A DNA stretch of 7,894 nucleotides from an uncultured Chloroflexota bacterium. GTDB taxonomy: Bacteria; Chloroflexota; Anaerolineae; Caldilineales; Caldilineaceae. This document shows, in pieces, positions 1-6,359 of the stretch; the first letter of the stretch is position 1; the number at the start of each line of letters is the position of its first letter. The position numbers and the translations under genes were made by a program. The notes beneath the pieces were generated by a model. The model saw only the letters and a list, made by a program, of their open reading frames with translations. It was not told where the DNA came from and did not search any database. The stretch spans positions 1-7,894 of the forward strand of contig CAIOHJ010000248.1 in the NCBI GenBank assembly GCA_903858085.1, in the 5' to 3' direction.

Positions 1-1001
1 ATCCGGTTCAAATTCGCAGCTGTCCAGGGGATGTCCGGCTCGCGCAGCTGGCTTTCCAGCTGCACAGGAAAACCACTCACAGGAGGTGAAAATCCAGTCT
101 CCACACCGGTGACCCCAGACCGACGCGCATAGAGCCGCATCGCAATTTCGCTGATCGACCAGTCCAAAAATGTCTGCGCCGCAGGATGGACAGGGTTTCT
201 GCGCACCAACGCGTTCGCCAATAGATCCCAGCCCACCCCATCTTCCAGATATACAAAACGGACATTCGGCATCCCAGCAAAATAACGAGCCACCGCGATC
301 GGATACTCGCCGAGGCCTGCCTGGAGACACGCCTCTTCGTCGCTCGCCGCATACATCCCAATGTTTTTGTGCAATTCGTCCAGATACTGCCACCCCCCCT
401 GCTCGCCGTAGATGTCCAACACGGTCATCACAAAAATCAGCCCGGCCGGCGAAGCGACCGGGTCCGACATCACCAGGCTGCGACGATACATTGGGTCGAG
501 CAGATCCGAGATTCTGGCCGGCACCGTTGGATAGCGCGCCCGATTGATCGTTTCGCTGACACACAACGCCGAAATCGCCAGATTGGTGCCAACCCAGTGC
601 GGCAACGGGCGCGGGTCGCGCAGGTGCGCACGGACTCTTTCCAATCCCTCCGGCGCATAGGGAAGCAACAGATCACCCCACTCGAGGAGCAACATCGTGG
701 TCAACGGCACCCCCCAGATCACATCGGCCTGAGGCGCAGCCTGTTCTGCGTACAACCGCTGACGCAACACCTCCAGCGGGAGGCTGACCAGCTCGACGGC
801 AACCTCCGGGTAGGCCACTGCAAAATCAGCCAGATAGTAGGCCGCTTCTCCCTCGCTCAACACCGTGTAGACGGTCAGCGGCTCTGGGGCACCTTCCCCC
901 CACCCCAGCCCACACCCTGCCAGAAGAAACAGAAAGCCCACCACAACCACAACCCGGTATACCCCCATCTGCGTCAAAATTTTGTTCTCTCCCGCGCGCA
1001 T
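1..1001 (-). CDS. ABC importer substrate-binding lipoprotein, C-terminus cut by window edge
   Basis: Reading leftwards from ATG at 1001, 333 codons stay open to the window edge. The product begins with a lipoprotein signal: a basic start, a hydrophobic run at residues 14-28 and a lipobox LAGC with the lipid-modified Cys at residue 30. The mature part has the layout of family 1/6 periplasmic-type binding proteins of the Fe3+, phosphonate or polyamine importers: TVYTVLSEGEA near residue 43, ADVIWG at 92-97, PARISDLLDP at 161-170, SDPVASPAG at 179-187, and GEYPIAVARY at 231-240. It should be anchored outside the membrane and deliver a ligand to a permease and ATPase encoded further left. AGGAGG at 1013-1008 with a 6-nt spacer supports this start over the internal Met at 968. 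The paired tyrosines that bind iron in FbpA-like proteins are not apparent in the visible part, so the ligand is undetermined. It is divergent from the cassette to its right. Family assignment is confident; substrate is not. Confidence 0.9.
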   Translation of the reverse strand, partial: MRAGENKILTQMGVYRVVVVVGFLFLLAGCGLGWGEGAPEPLTVYTVLSEGEAAYYLADFAVAYPEVAVELVSLPLEVLRQRLYAEQAAPQADVIWGVPLTTMLLLEWGDLLLPYAPEGLERVRAHLRDPRPLPHWVGTNLAISALCVSETINRARYPTVPARISDLLDPMYRRSLVMSDPVASPAGLIFVMTVLDIYGEQGGWQYLDELHKNIGMYAASDEEACLQAGLGEYPIAVARYFAGMPNVRFVYLEDGVGWDLLANALVRRNPVHPAAQTFLDWSISEIAMRLYARRSGVTGVETGFSPPVSGFPVQLESQLREPDIPWTAANLNR

Positions 1002-1062
1002 CTTGCTCCTCCTTGAACAACGCCCCCTGAGCCCCCATCCCTGCACGGGTCGCCGCATCCAA

Positions 1063-1082
1063 CTGACGGTCAGCTGACAGCT
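1063..1082. promoter_or_regulatory. Nested palindromes, candidate operator
   Basis: Three perfect inverted repeats overlap within 20 bp: CTGAC-G-GTCAG (1063-1073), GTCAGCTGAC (1069-1078) and AGCT-GAC-AGCT (1072-1082). They lie 62-81 bp upstream of the start codon of the substrate-binding protein gene, where an operator or regulator site would be expected. I cannot assign the regulator. The three could also be read as one site with alternate cruciform registers. Function is inferred from symmetry and position only. Confidence 0.35.
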
Positions 1083-1145
1083 CGTCTGGTAGACTGATGG
1101 CAATCTGGTGGATCGGACTGCCACACTCTGCCGCTTTGCCGCATA

Positions 1146-1170
1146 TGTGAGCACAGTCTGTGAGCACAGT
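1146..1170. repeat. Twin 12-bp direct repeat, candidate regulator binding site
   Basis: TGTGAGCACAGT occurs twice, at 1146-1157 and 1159-1170, separated by one base (13-bp period). Each copy contains the near-palindrome TGTG-AG-CACA, the kind of half-site symmetry used by CRP/FNR- or GntR-type dimers. It sits in the divergent intergenic region, about 28 bp upstream of the first extended -10-like element for the plus-strand cassette and about 145 bp upstream of the minus-strand gene. It could therefore serve either direction. The repeat is exact; its role is inferred. Confidence 0.45.
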
Positions 1171-1197
1171 GGCGGCGACCCCAGAAGGCATGCTTTT

Positions 1198-1230
1198 ATG
1201 CTACAATACGGCGACAAGAATGCTACAATA
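1198..1230 (+). promoter_or_regulatory. Duplicated extended -10-like promoter element for the cassette
   Basis: The 11-mer ATGCTACAATA occurs at 1198-1208 and again at 1220-1230, 22 bp apart (two helical turns). Each contains TG-C-TACAAT, which fits an extended -10 element (TGn plus a TATAAT-like hexamer at 1202-1207 and 1224-1229). No convincing -35 box lies 16-18 bp upstream, which is tolerable for extended -10 promoters. Starts about 7 bp downstream of the second copy would give a leader of about 30 nt before ATG 1266. The same pattern (TG-G-TATCAT) recurs before the small peptide gene at 6252-6260. Alternatively, the duplicated 11-mer is a regulator site. Confidence 0.45.
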
Positions 1231-1265
1231 TAGCGCAACCGTCGACAAGGGTAGAAACTGACACA

Positions 1266-2978
1266 ATGTTCTCACTGGCTATCGTAGGAGGATCTCTGTG
1301 GATAGGCGTACGTGTCTATCAACAGTTTGCAGCGACAGCGCCCCCCCCGCAACCTTTGGTCACCCATCTACTTTTTTCGCACTTTGAACCGTTGCCAGCC
1401 CGACAGAAGCGGACAGATCCTGCACAGGACTCCTTGGCAAAGCAGCTCTACAAAATCTCCCCCCCTGTGTTTCCCCCCCAGCAAGAGGTAAAGCTTGCTC
1501 TGGCAGCTTGTGGGTTGACAACAGCGGGTCTGCTGCTGGCACCGGTGCTGAGCCTGGCCGGAGGCCTGCTGGTCGTTGTGTTGGACTGGCCGGCATGGGT
1601 CAAAACGGTGGCGCTGTTGCGATCCGAGCGCCACCTCTCCGCCGCCTGCCTGCGCCCGGCCATGCACTGTCTGCTGTTTGTCGCAGGCAGGGGACTTTTC
1701 AATGCCATCGATGTGCTGCTGATCGCTCTGGACCGACAGCGGCTCTGCGCAGCCGAAGCACAAGTTCTCCGTCGGTTCACCCAGCTTGCCCTGGAAACAC
1801 AAAAGATGCAGCCCCCCTACGCCCAGCGCGACAGCTGTGTCGCCCTCACCGCAGGAGAACAGACAAAGGTCAACGGCGTGGTCACCCAAGGTACCGCCCT
1901 GGTCGAGCGAGGCGACGGTCCGTCTCGACAGACGGCCGTTGTCTCCGCCAGCGACCCGATCCAGCCCGGCGACCTGCTGGTCGCTGGCACGCTGCAGGTA
2001 CAAGTCGAGCCGCCAGACAGTGGGCTGCTTGCACACCTGCTCTCTCCCCTCCAGATGGAGCCGCCCCCTCCAACACACGCCGACGAGATGACAGCGCCGC
2101 TCGTCGGGTTGGGTGCCTTGGCCACCCTCCTGGCTGGCCCGCTCACAGGCGCGGTTGTGCTGAGCGCTCAGTTCGGCGACAACCTGGAGACGCTGCTCCA
2201 GCTGGGACAACACCAGTTTTTGCTGCTGGCCCGCTCGCAGAAGATCTGGATCAGAGACGTTCAGGTGTTGGAACAGCTCAGCCAGCTAGATGCCGTGCTG
2301 TTGTCCGCAGATCTATTGGAGTGGCCTCAGCTTTCCCGGCTGCTCGACGGGCTGCGCCAGCGCGGGGTAGCTGCATTCTACACCCTGGCCGACACCCAGC
2401 CAGACCGGGCCCAGCAGCTGGGCATCGACCTCCTTCCGGCCAGACAGGCTGGCCTGTCTGCCTGTCTGGATGCGCTGCGGGCCCGCCACACCTGCCTGAG
2501 TTTTGTGGGCCCTGGCACAGCAGAGTGGCCGATCTGGCCCTTTGTCGATCTGTCTGTCGTCTGCGGTTGTCCGCTCGACCCGATGCTGCCCGCCAGCATC
2601 CAGATCGACGACGATCCGACCAGGCTGTGCCTGCTCCTCGACCTGGGGCGCGACTATGCACAGACCCGCCGCCACATCTGGCGGACAACGCTGCTCCCAG
2701 GCTGGGTTGCGCTGGCCGGTACCCTCCTTCCGTTGCCAGGAGTTGCCTTCTCGATCGCCGCAAAAGCGTTTGTCGGTTCAGCAGCCGTCGATCAGCTGCT
2801 GGCGATCGGAGAAGAGAGGGCCCCCACACAGACAGCCCGCAAACACTCGCCCCCCCCCTCAACACAAAGGCAGCAGAACTCTGCAGCGCGGCACGCTGCC
2901 CTCCGCCAGAAAACACAGACACCCCCTCCCTTCCTGGATTCGCTCCTGGCCCCCACACTGGCCGCCAGCACTCCCTGA
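1266..2978 (+). CDS. Degenerate P1B-type ATPase-like membrane protein (pseudo-ATPase)
   Basis: The 570-aa product follows the order of a heavy-metal P-type ATPase but lacks its chemistry. Hydrophobic segments lie at about residues 2-20, 75-93, 95-116, 131-156, 276-302 (possibly two) and 475-512 (two). Residues 192-248 read as the actuator core (VALTAGEQTKVNGVV, then GDLLVAGTLQVQVE), with the TGE loop replaced. Residues 323-347 align gap-free with the stretch before the phosphorylation site (KIWIRDVQVLEQLSQLD). The expected DKTGT Asp is Ser347, followed by ADLL. The roughly 150-residue ATP-binding domain is missing, so the P-domain remnant resumes at once. TGDN is replaced near ADT (375-377), and GDGxND by GPGTAE (415-420). 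The CPC position in TM6 reads GDN (304-306). The tail (520-570) is rich in Pro, Gln and Ser. The ribosome site is weak (AAGGG at 1247-1251, 14 nt before ATG); no closer in-frame start exists. Catalysis looks impossible; a structural or sensing role in export is inferred. Confidence 0.75.
   Translation: MFSLAIVGGSLWIGVRVYQQFAATAPPPQPLVTHLLFSHFEPLPARQKRTDPAQDSLAKQLYKISPPVFPPQQEVKLALAACGLTTAGLLLAPVLSLAGGLLVVVLDWPAWVKTVALLRSERHLSAACLRPAMHCLLFVAGRGLFNAIDVLLIALDRQRLCAAEAQVLRRFTQLALETQKMQPPYAQRDSCVALTAGEQTKVNGVVTQGTALVERGDGPSRQTAVVSASDPIQPGDLLVAGTLQVQVEPPDSGLLAHLLSPLQMEPPPPTHADEMTAPLVGLGALATLLAGPLTGAVVLSAQFGDNLETLLQLGQHQFLLLARSQKIWIRDVQVLEQLSQLDAVLLSADLLEWPQLSRLLDGLRQRGVAAFYTLADTQPDRAQQLGIDLLPARQAGLSACLDALRARHTCLSFVGPGTAEWPIWPFVDLSVVCGCPLDPMLPASIQIDDDPTRLCLLLDLGRDYAQTRRHIWRTTLLPGWVALAGTLLPLPGVAFSIAAKAFVGSAAVDQLLAIGEERAPTQTARKHSPPPSTQRQQNSAARHAALRQKTQTPPPFLDSLLAPTLAASTP
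2441..2460. repeat. 20-bp near-perfect palindrome inside the pseudo-ATPase gene
   Basis: CAGACAGGC (2441-2449) and GCCTGTCTG (2452-2460) are perfect 9-bp inverted arms around TG, and another CTGTCTG follows at 2462-2468. The heptamer CAGACAG/CTGTCTG recurs across the window. The site lies inside coding sequence (residues about 393-399), so it may be chance plus codon habit rather than a functional hairpin. Confidence 0.4.
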
Positions 2979-3001
2979 CACTGCCGAGGAGAGACCCGCC
3001 T

Positions 3002-3475
3002 ATGCACTTCAGCCGCACAACCCGCGCCCTCAACAGCCGTCAACCGTTCACCCTGGCTGGCAGCCTGCTGTTGGCGTTGGCGCTTCTGGTCGCATGGCTG
3101 CTCTGGTTTTTCGGAGCTTCCCTGCCCATCACCGTCAACGCACAGATCGTCGAAACCACCGGAGACGGCTATGTGCGGGCCGTGCTCTCCCCGACCCTCG
3201 CGTCCTCGATCACAGCCGGGCAGACGGCGCTGCTCTCCTTTCCCGGCGCACAGAATGCCCACGCTGTGCCCGCCACCGTCGTGGCTGTTTCCCCAGGAAG
3301 CACCGAAACAGTCACCGAGCTGTACGCTGAACTGAGCTTTGCCAACGCAGCCCTCTTTGCCCAGCAATTGACCGGCCAGGCCACCATTGTGGTGGAACGC
3401 ATCTCACCCGCACTCTATTTTTTGCGGGCAACCGGTCAGTTCGTCGACGCAGCCCCCACCTCTTTTCAGCGATGA
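3002..3475 (+). CDS. Truncated HlyD-like membrane fusion protein (157 aa)
   Basis: The product has a short cytoplasmic N-terminus with several Arg, one membrane anchor at residues 17-38, and about 115 residues outside. The outer part begins ITVNAQIVETTGDGYVRAVL (43-62), then ITAGQTALLSFPG (70-82), PATVVAVSPG (90-99) and LTGQATIVVERI (123-134). This order resembles the C-terminal beta-barrel of HlyD/RND adaptor proteins such as those in bacteriocin export loci. The lipoyl halves and the long coiled-coil hairpin are absent; family members are usually 300-500 aa. GAGGAGAG at 2986-2993 sits 8 nt before ATG. The gene starts 23 nt after the pseudo-ATPase stop and overlaps the next start as ATGA, so translation is probably coupled. 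It could be an accessory subunit of the C39 transporter encoded next. HlyD kinship is inferred from motif order, not from a search. Confidence 0.65.
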   Translation: MHFSRTTRALNSRQPFTLAGSLLLALALLVAWLLWFFGASLPITVNAQIVETTGDGYVRAVLSPTLASSITAGQTALLSFPGAQNAHAVPATVVAVSPGSTETVTELYAELSFANAALFAQQLTGQATIVVERISPALYFLRATGQFVDAAPTSFQR

Positions 3476-6231
3476 CCCCAGCGATGAGCGCCACAACACG
3501 CCCCACCCAACGCTTCCTGGCCCCTGAAGTCGTTCAGACGTCAGCGATGGACTGCGGACCGGCTACCCTGAAATGCCTGCTCGAGGGGTTCGGTGTCGCA
3601 GCCAGCTACGGGCGTCTGCGCGAGGCCTGCCAGACCGATGTAGATGGCACCTCGATCGACACGATCGAAGATGTAGCCCAGCAGCTGGGTCTGCACGCCG
3701 AACAGCTGCTGCTGCCCGAAGATCACCTGCTGCTCCCTGCCGCCGAAGCACTGCCCGCCCTGGTCGTGGCTCGCCTGCCCTCCGGTGCCCCCCATTTCGT
3801 CGTGGCCTGGAATTGCGTGGGAACCTTTGTACAGGTGATGGACCCGGCACATGGCCGACGCTGGCTGACCCAACAGCAGTTCCTCGCCATGCTGCACCCC
3901 CACAGCCTGCTTCTCTCGACAACGGCATGGCGCGACTGGGCCCTCACCGCCGGGTTCCAGGCCCCTCTGCACACCCGCCTGACCCAGCTGGTGGGTTCCG
4001 CGCCAGAAGCCCAGACCCTTCTGGAGAGCGCAGCCGCAGACCCCACCTGGCGTTCGCTGGCTGGCCTGGATGCCGCCGCCCGCATGGCTGCCACCCTGGC
4101 GCGTGCCCGCGCGCTGCAGCGCGGCCCCGAACTCCACCGTTTCCTGGCCAGCCTGCTCCAGCAGGTGCAGCACAGTGGCGACACCGATCTGCGCTCCCTC
4201 ATCCCTGCACGCTACTGGCGGGCTCACCCCGCCCAGACGCCAGACGACTCGCTCGTGCTGAGCGGAGCAGTGATCGTGCGTGTGCGCGGCCGACTCGAAC
4301 GCACAGCAGGCCAGCCGCTTCCCTCCCCAGACAGCCCCTCCCCAGACAGACCGCTTTCCCCCCAACTGGCAGCAGCGCTGACAGAAGCCCCGATTCACCC
4401 GCTTTCTGAACTCTGGCGGATCATCCGCAGCGATGGGCTGTGGACCCCAGCCGCAGTCGGAGTGGCACTGCCCCTCGCCAGCGCCGCCGTCCTGATCGAA
4501 GCGTTCCTGCTGCGTGGGCTGATCCAGATCGGCAGCCGGCCAGAGCTGGCTGGAACACAACAGATGCTGTGGCTGGCCGTCCCCCTCTTTGCCGTTGTGA
4601 TGCTCCTCCTGGAAATCCCGATCGCCGCCGCCACCTTACACATGGGCCGCCACCTGGAAACCCGCCTGCGCATCGCCCTGCTCGCAAAAATGCCGCGCCT
4701 CAACCACCGCTATTTTCACAGCCGACTCCTCTCCGATCTCGCTGGCCACGCACACAGCCTGCGCTCGATCCGGACCGCGCCAGAGCTGGGCATTCGGCTG
4801 CTGCGCACAGGGTTCCAGCTGTTGTTGACAACCCTGGGCCTGGTTCTGCTCTCCCCCGCCAGCCTGCTGCCGGCACTGCTGGCAGCAGCCACAGCGCTTG
4901 TCGGCAGCTGGCTGACACAACCCCTCCTCAACGAACTGGGAGCACGCGTCAGCACGCAGAGCAGCGTGCTCAGCCGCTTTTACCTGGACGGCCTGCTGGG
5001 GCTTGTGCCACTGCGCGCCCACGGCGCCGAAAGAGCCTTGCGCAGCGGACACGAGGAACGGCTCGTTGCCTGGATGCGCGCCTCGCTCCACTATTTTGAC
5101 CTGGCAACCCTCTTCCACGCCGGCCAGACGTTGCTCAGCACCCTCTGTACTATCTGGATCGTGTTGGCCTATCTGACCTACAACGGGGAGGTCGACGGGG
5201 TGCTTCTGCTCCTTTACTGGGCCCTCACCCTCCCCACCCTGGCCACAACCCTGGCCGACCTGACCAGACAATACCCGCACCATCACACCCGAATGATACG
5301 CCTGACCGAACCTTTGCGGGCACCCGACGAAGAGGCGAACTCCCCTGCAGCCCAGCCCGCCAGGCCCACAGATAAGCTCCCGGCAGCCCTCGAACCGCTG
5401 ACAGGCGTCGCCGTACACCTGCACGCAGCCTCTGTCACGGCAGGTGGCCATTCTATTTTGCACAACGTCACCCTCACCTTGCAGAGCAACGAACATGTCG
5501 CCATCGCCGGTGCCTCCGGAGCAGGCAAATCGACTTTGGCAGGGCTGTTGTTGGGCTGGCACCGCCCCATCTCTGGCTCCGTGCAGATCGACGGCAACGA
5601 ACTGACCCCAGCAACTTTGCCCGCACTGCGCAGAACAACCGCCTGGATCGACCCGGCTGTGCAGCTCTGGAATCGCTCCTTGCTGGAAAATCTGCGCTAC
5701 GGAAATCTGACCGACAGAGCCCCCCTGAGCGATATCCTGGAACTGGCCGACCTCTACCACCTCATCGAACGGCTGCCAAATGGGCTCCAGAGCCCGCTCG
5801 GCGAAGGCGGAGCGCTGCTGTCAGGCGGGGAAGGCCAGCGGGTACGGCTGGGACGCGCCCTCTTCCGCCCTGGCGTACGGTTGGCCATTTTGGATGAACC
5901 GTTTCGCGGGTTGGACCGCTCACAGCGTCGCGAGCTGCTGACCCGCGCACGACAGCACTGGCGGCAAAGCACGCTGATCTGCATCACACACGACATCAGC
6001 GAGACACGCAGCTTCGACCGGGTCCTGGTCGTCGACCAGGGCCGCATCGTCGAAGACGACAGACCTGCAGCCCTGGCCGCCCGGCCAGACTCCCACTACA
6101 GCGCGCTGCTGGCCGCCGAGCAGGCAGTCCGAACCACCCTCTGGGAAGGAGCGGCATGGCGGCGCCTCTGGATCGAGGAGGGCCGTCTGCAAGAAGCCCC
6201 CCCCTCCACCCACCCTCGCCCCGCCAACTGA
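3472..6231 (+). CDS. Peptidase-containing ABC exporter (C39 protease, TM domain, ATPase)
   Basis: Residues 15-145 form a C39 peptidase with the oxyanion Gln22, catalytic Cys28 (MDCGPA), His108 (PHFVVAW) and Asp124 (MDPAHG). It should cut peptides after a double-Gly-type leader during export. Residues about 150-310 are an extra segment not usual in these exporters. Membrane helices run from about 325 to 595. The ATPase has Walker A GASGAGKST (680-688), signature LSGGE (783-787), Walker B LAILDEP (804-810) and the switch His840, so it looks active. The Q-loop Gln position reads Pro728 (WIDPAVQLW). ATG 3472 overlaps the preceding stop as ATGA without a clear ribosome site, which favours coupled translation; ATG 3484 is an alternative start. 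The family is that of NHLM-type and other bacteriocin or RiPP exporters. The likely cargo is the 65-aa peptide encoded downstream or a similar peptide outside the window. Confidence 0.93.
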   Translation: MTPAMSATTRPTQRFLAPEVVQTSAMDCGPATLKCLLEGFGVAASYGRLREACQTDVDGTSIDTIEDVAQQLGLHAEQLLLPEDHLLLPAAEALPALVVARLPSGAPHFVVAWNCVGTFVQVMDPAHGRRWLTQQQFLAMLHPHSLLLSTTAWRDWALTAGFQAPLHTRLTQLVGSAPEAQTLLESAAADPTWRSLAGLDAAARMAATLARARALQRGPELHRFLASLLQQVQHSGDTDLRSLIPARYWRAHPAQTPDDSLVLSGAVIVRVRGRLERTAGQPLPSPDSPSPDRPLSPQLAAALTEAPIHPLSELWRIIRSDGLWTPAAVGVALPLASAAVLIEAFLLRGLIQIGSRPELAGTQQMLWLAVPLFAVVMLLLEIPIAAATLHMGRHLETRLRIALLAKMPRLNHRYFHSRLLSDLAGHAHSLRSIRTAPELGIRLLRTGFQLLLTTLGLVLLSPASLLPALLAAATALVGSWLTQPLLNELGARVSTQSSVLSRFYLDGLLGLVPLRAHGAERALRSGHEERLVAWMRASLHYFDLATLFHAGQTLLSTLCTIWIVLAYLTYNGEVDGVLLLLYWALTLPTLATTLADLTRQYPHHHTRMIRLTEPLRAPDEEANSPAAQPARPTDKLPAALEPLTGVAVHLHAASVTAGGHSILHNVTLTLQSNEHVAIAGASGAGKSTLAGLLLGWHRPISGSVQIDGNELTPATLPALRRTTAWIDPAVQLWNRSLLENLRYGNLTDRAPLSDILELADLYHLIERLPNGLQSPLGEGGALLSGGEGQRVRLGRALFRPGVRLAILDEPFRGLDRSQRRELLTRARQHWRQSTLICITHDISETRSFDRVLVVDQGRIVEDDRPAALAARPDSHYSALLAAEQAVRTTLWEGAAWRRLWIEEGRLQEAPPSTHPRPAN
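4321..4350 (+). repeat. 15-bp tandem duplication in the exporter linker
   Basis: CCCTCCCCAGACAG is repeated exactly at 4321-4334 and 4336-4349 (period 15 bp, one mismatch in the fifteenth base). It encodes two in-frame copies of a Pro-Ser-Pro-Asp linker unit (residues about 284-293), just before the first membrane helix. It probably arose by slippage, and it keeps the reading frame. Confidence 0.7.
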
Positions 6232-6233
6232 CG

Positions 6234-6268
6234 TTTGGCAGACGCTCCCTGTGGTATCATGACGTCTG
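6234..6268 (+). promoter_or_regulatory. Candidate internal promoter for the 65-aa peptide gene
   Basis: In the 128-nt gap after the exporter stop, TG-G-TATCAT (6252-6260) matches an extended -10 element. A -35-like TTTGGC (6234-6239) or TTGGCA (6235-6240) lies upstream with a short spacer of 14-15 bp. An inverted repeat CAGACG (6239-6244) / CGTCTG (6263-6268) brackets the -10, as an operator might. A start near 6267 would give a leader of about 90 nt before ATG 6360. That leader can form a small hairpin, GTCTC/GAGAC (6277-6281 with 6288-6292). An internal promoter would let the peptide be made in excess of its transporter. Inference from motif and position only. Confidence 0.4.
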
Positions 6269-6359
6269 TGTTCATCGTCTCAAGCAAGAGACAGAGGTTG
6301 CAGAACACCCCAAAAAAATCCGTTGTCAGAATCTTGTCGAATTCACAAAGAGGAATCTC

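Noticed and set aside
826..1191. Minus-strand open frame of 121 codons crossing the start of the binding-protein gene
   Set aside because: It overlaps the lipoprotein gene in another frame, has no ribosome site at its start and shows no recognisable domain; the lipoprotein frame has a signal peptide and a strong ribosome site.
1298..1405. GTG 1298 preceded by AGGAGGA at 1286-1292
   Set aside because: A good-looking ribosome site, but the frame is not that of the pseudo-ATPase and stops after a few dozen codons without recognisable features.
1508..3001. Long plus-strand open frame overlapping the pseudo-ATPase and running into the HlyD-like stub
   Set aside because: Up to 3001 it reads as Arg/Pro/Ser-rich low-complexity sequence typical of a GC-rich shadow frame; only the part from ATG 3002, with its own ribosome site and membrane anchor, looks real.
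3541..5760. Long minus-strand open frames opposite the C39 exporter
   Set aside because: Gln/Gly/Cys-rich composition is that of antisense shadows of Leu/Pro/Ala-rich coding sequence; all conserved motifs are on the plus strand.
6277..6292. GTCTC/GAGAC hairpin as a terminator after the exporter gene
   Set aside because: The stem is only 5 bp and no T-run follows; an A-run at 6312-6318 is on the wrong strand for a plus-strand terminator.
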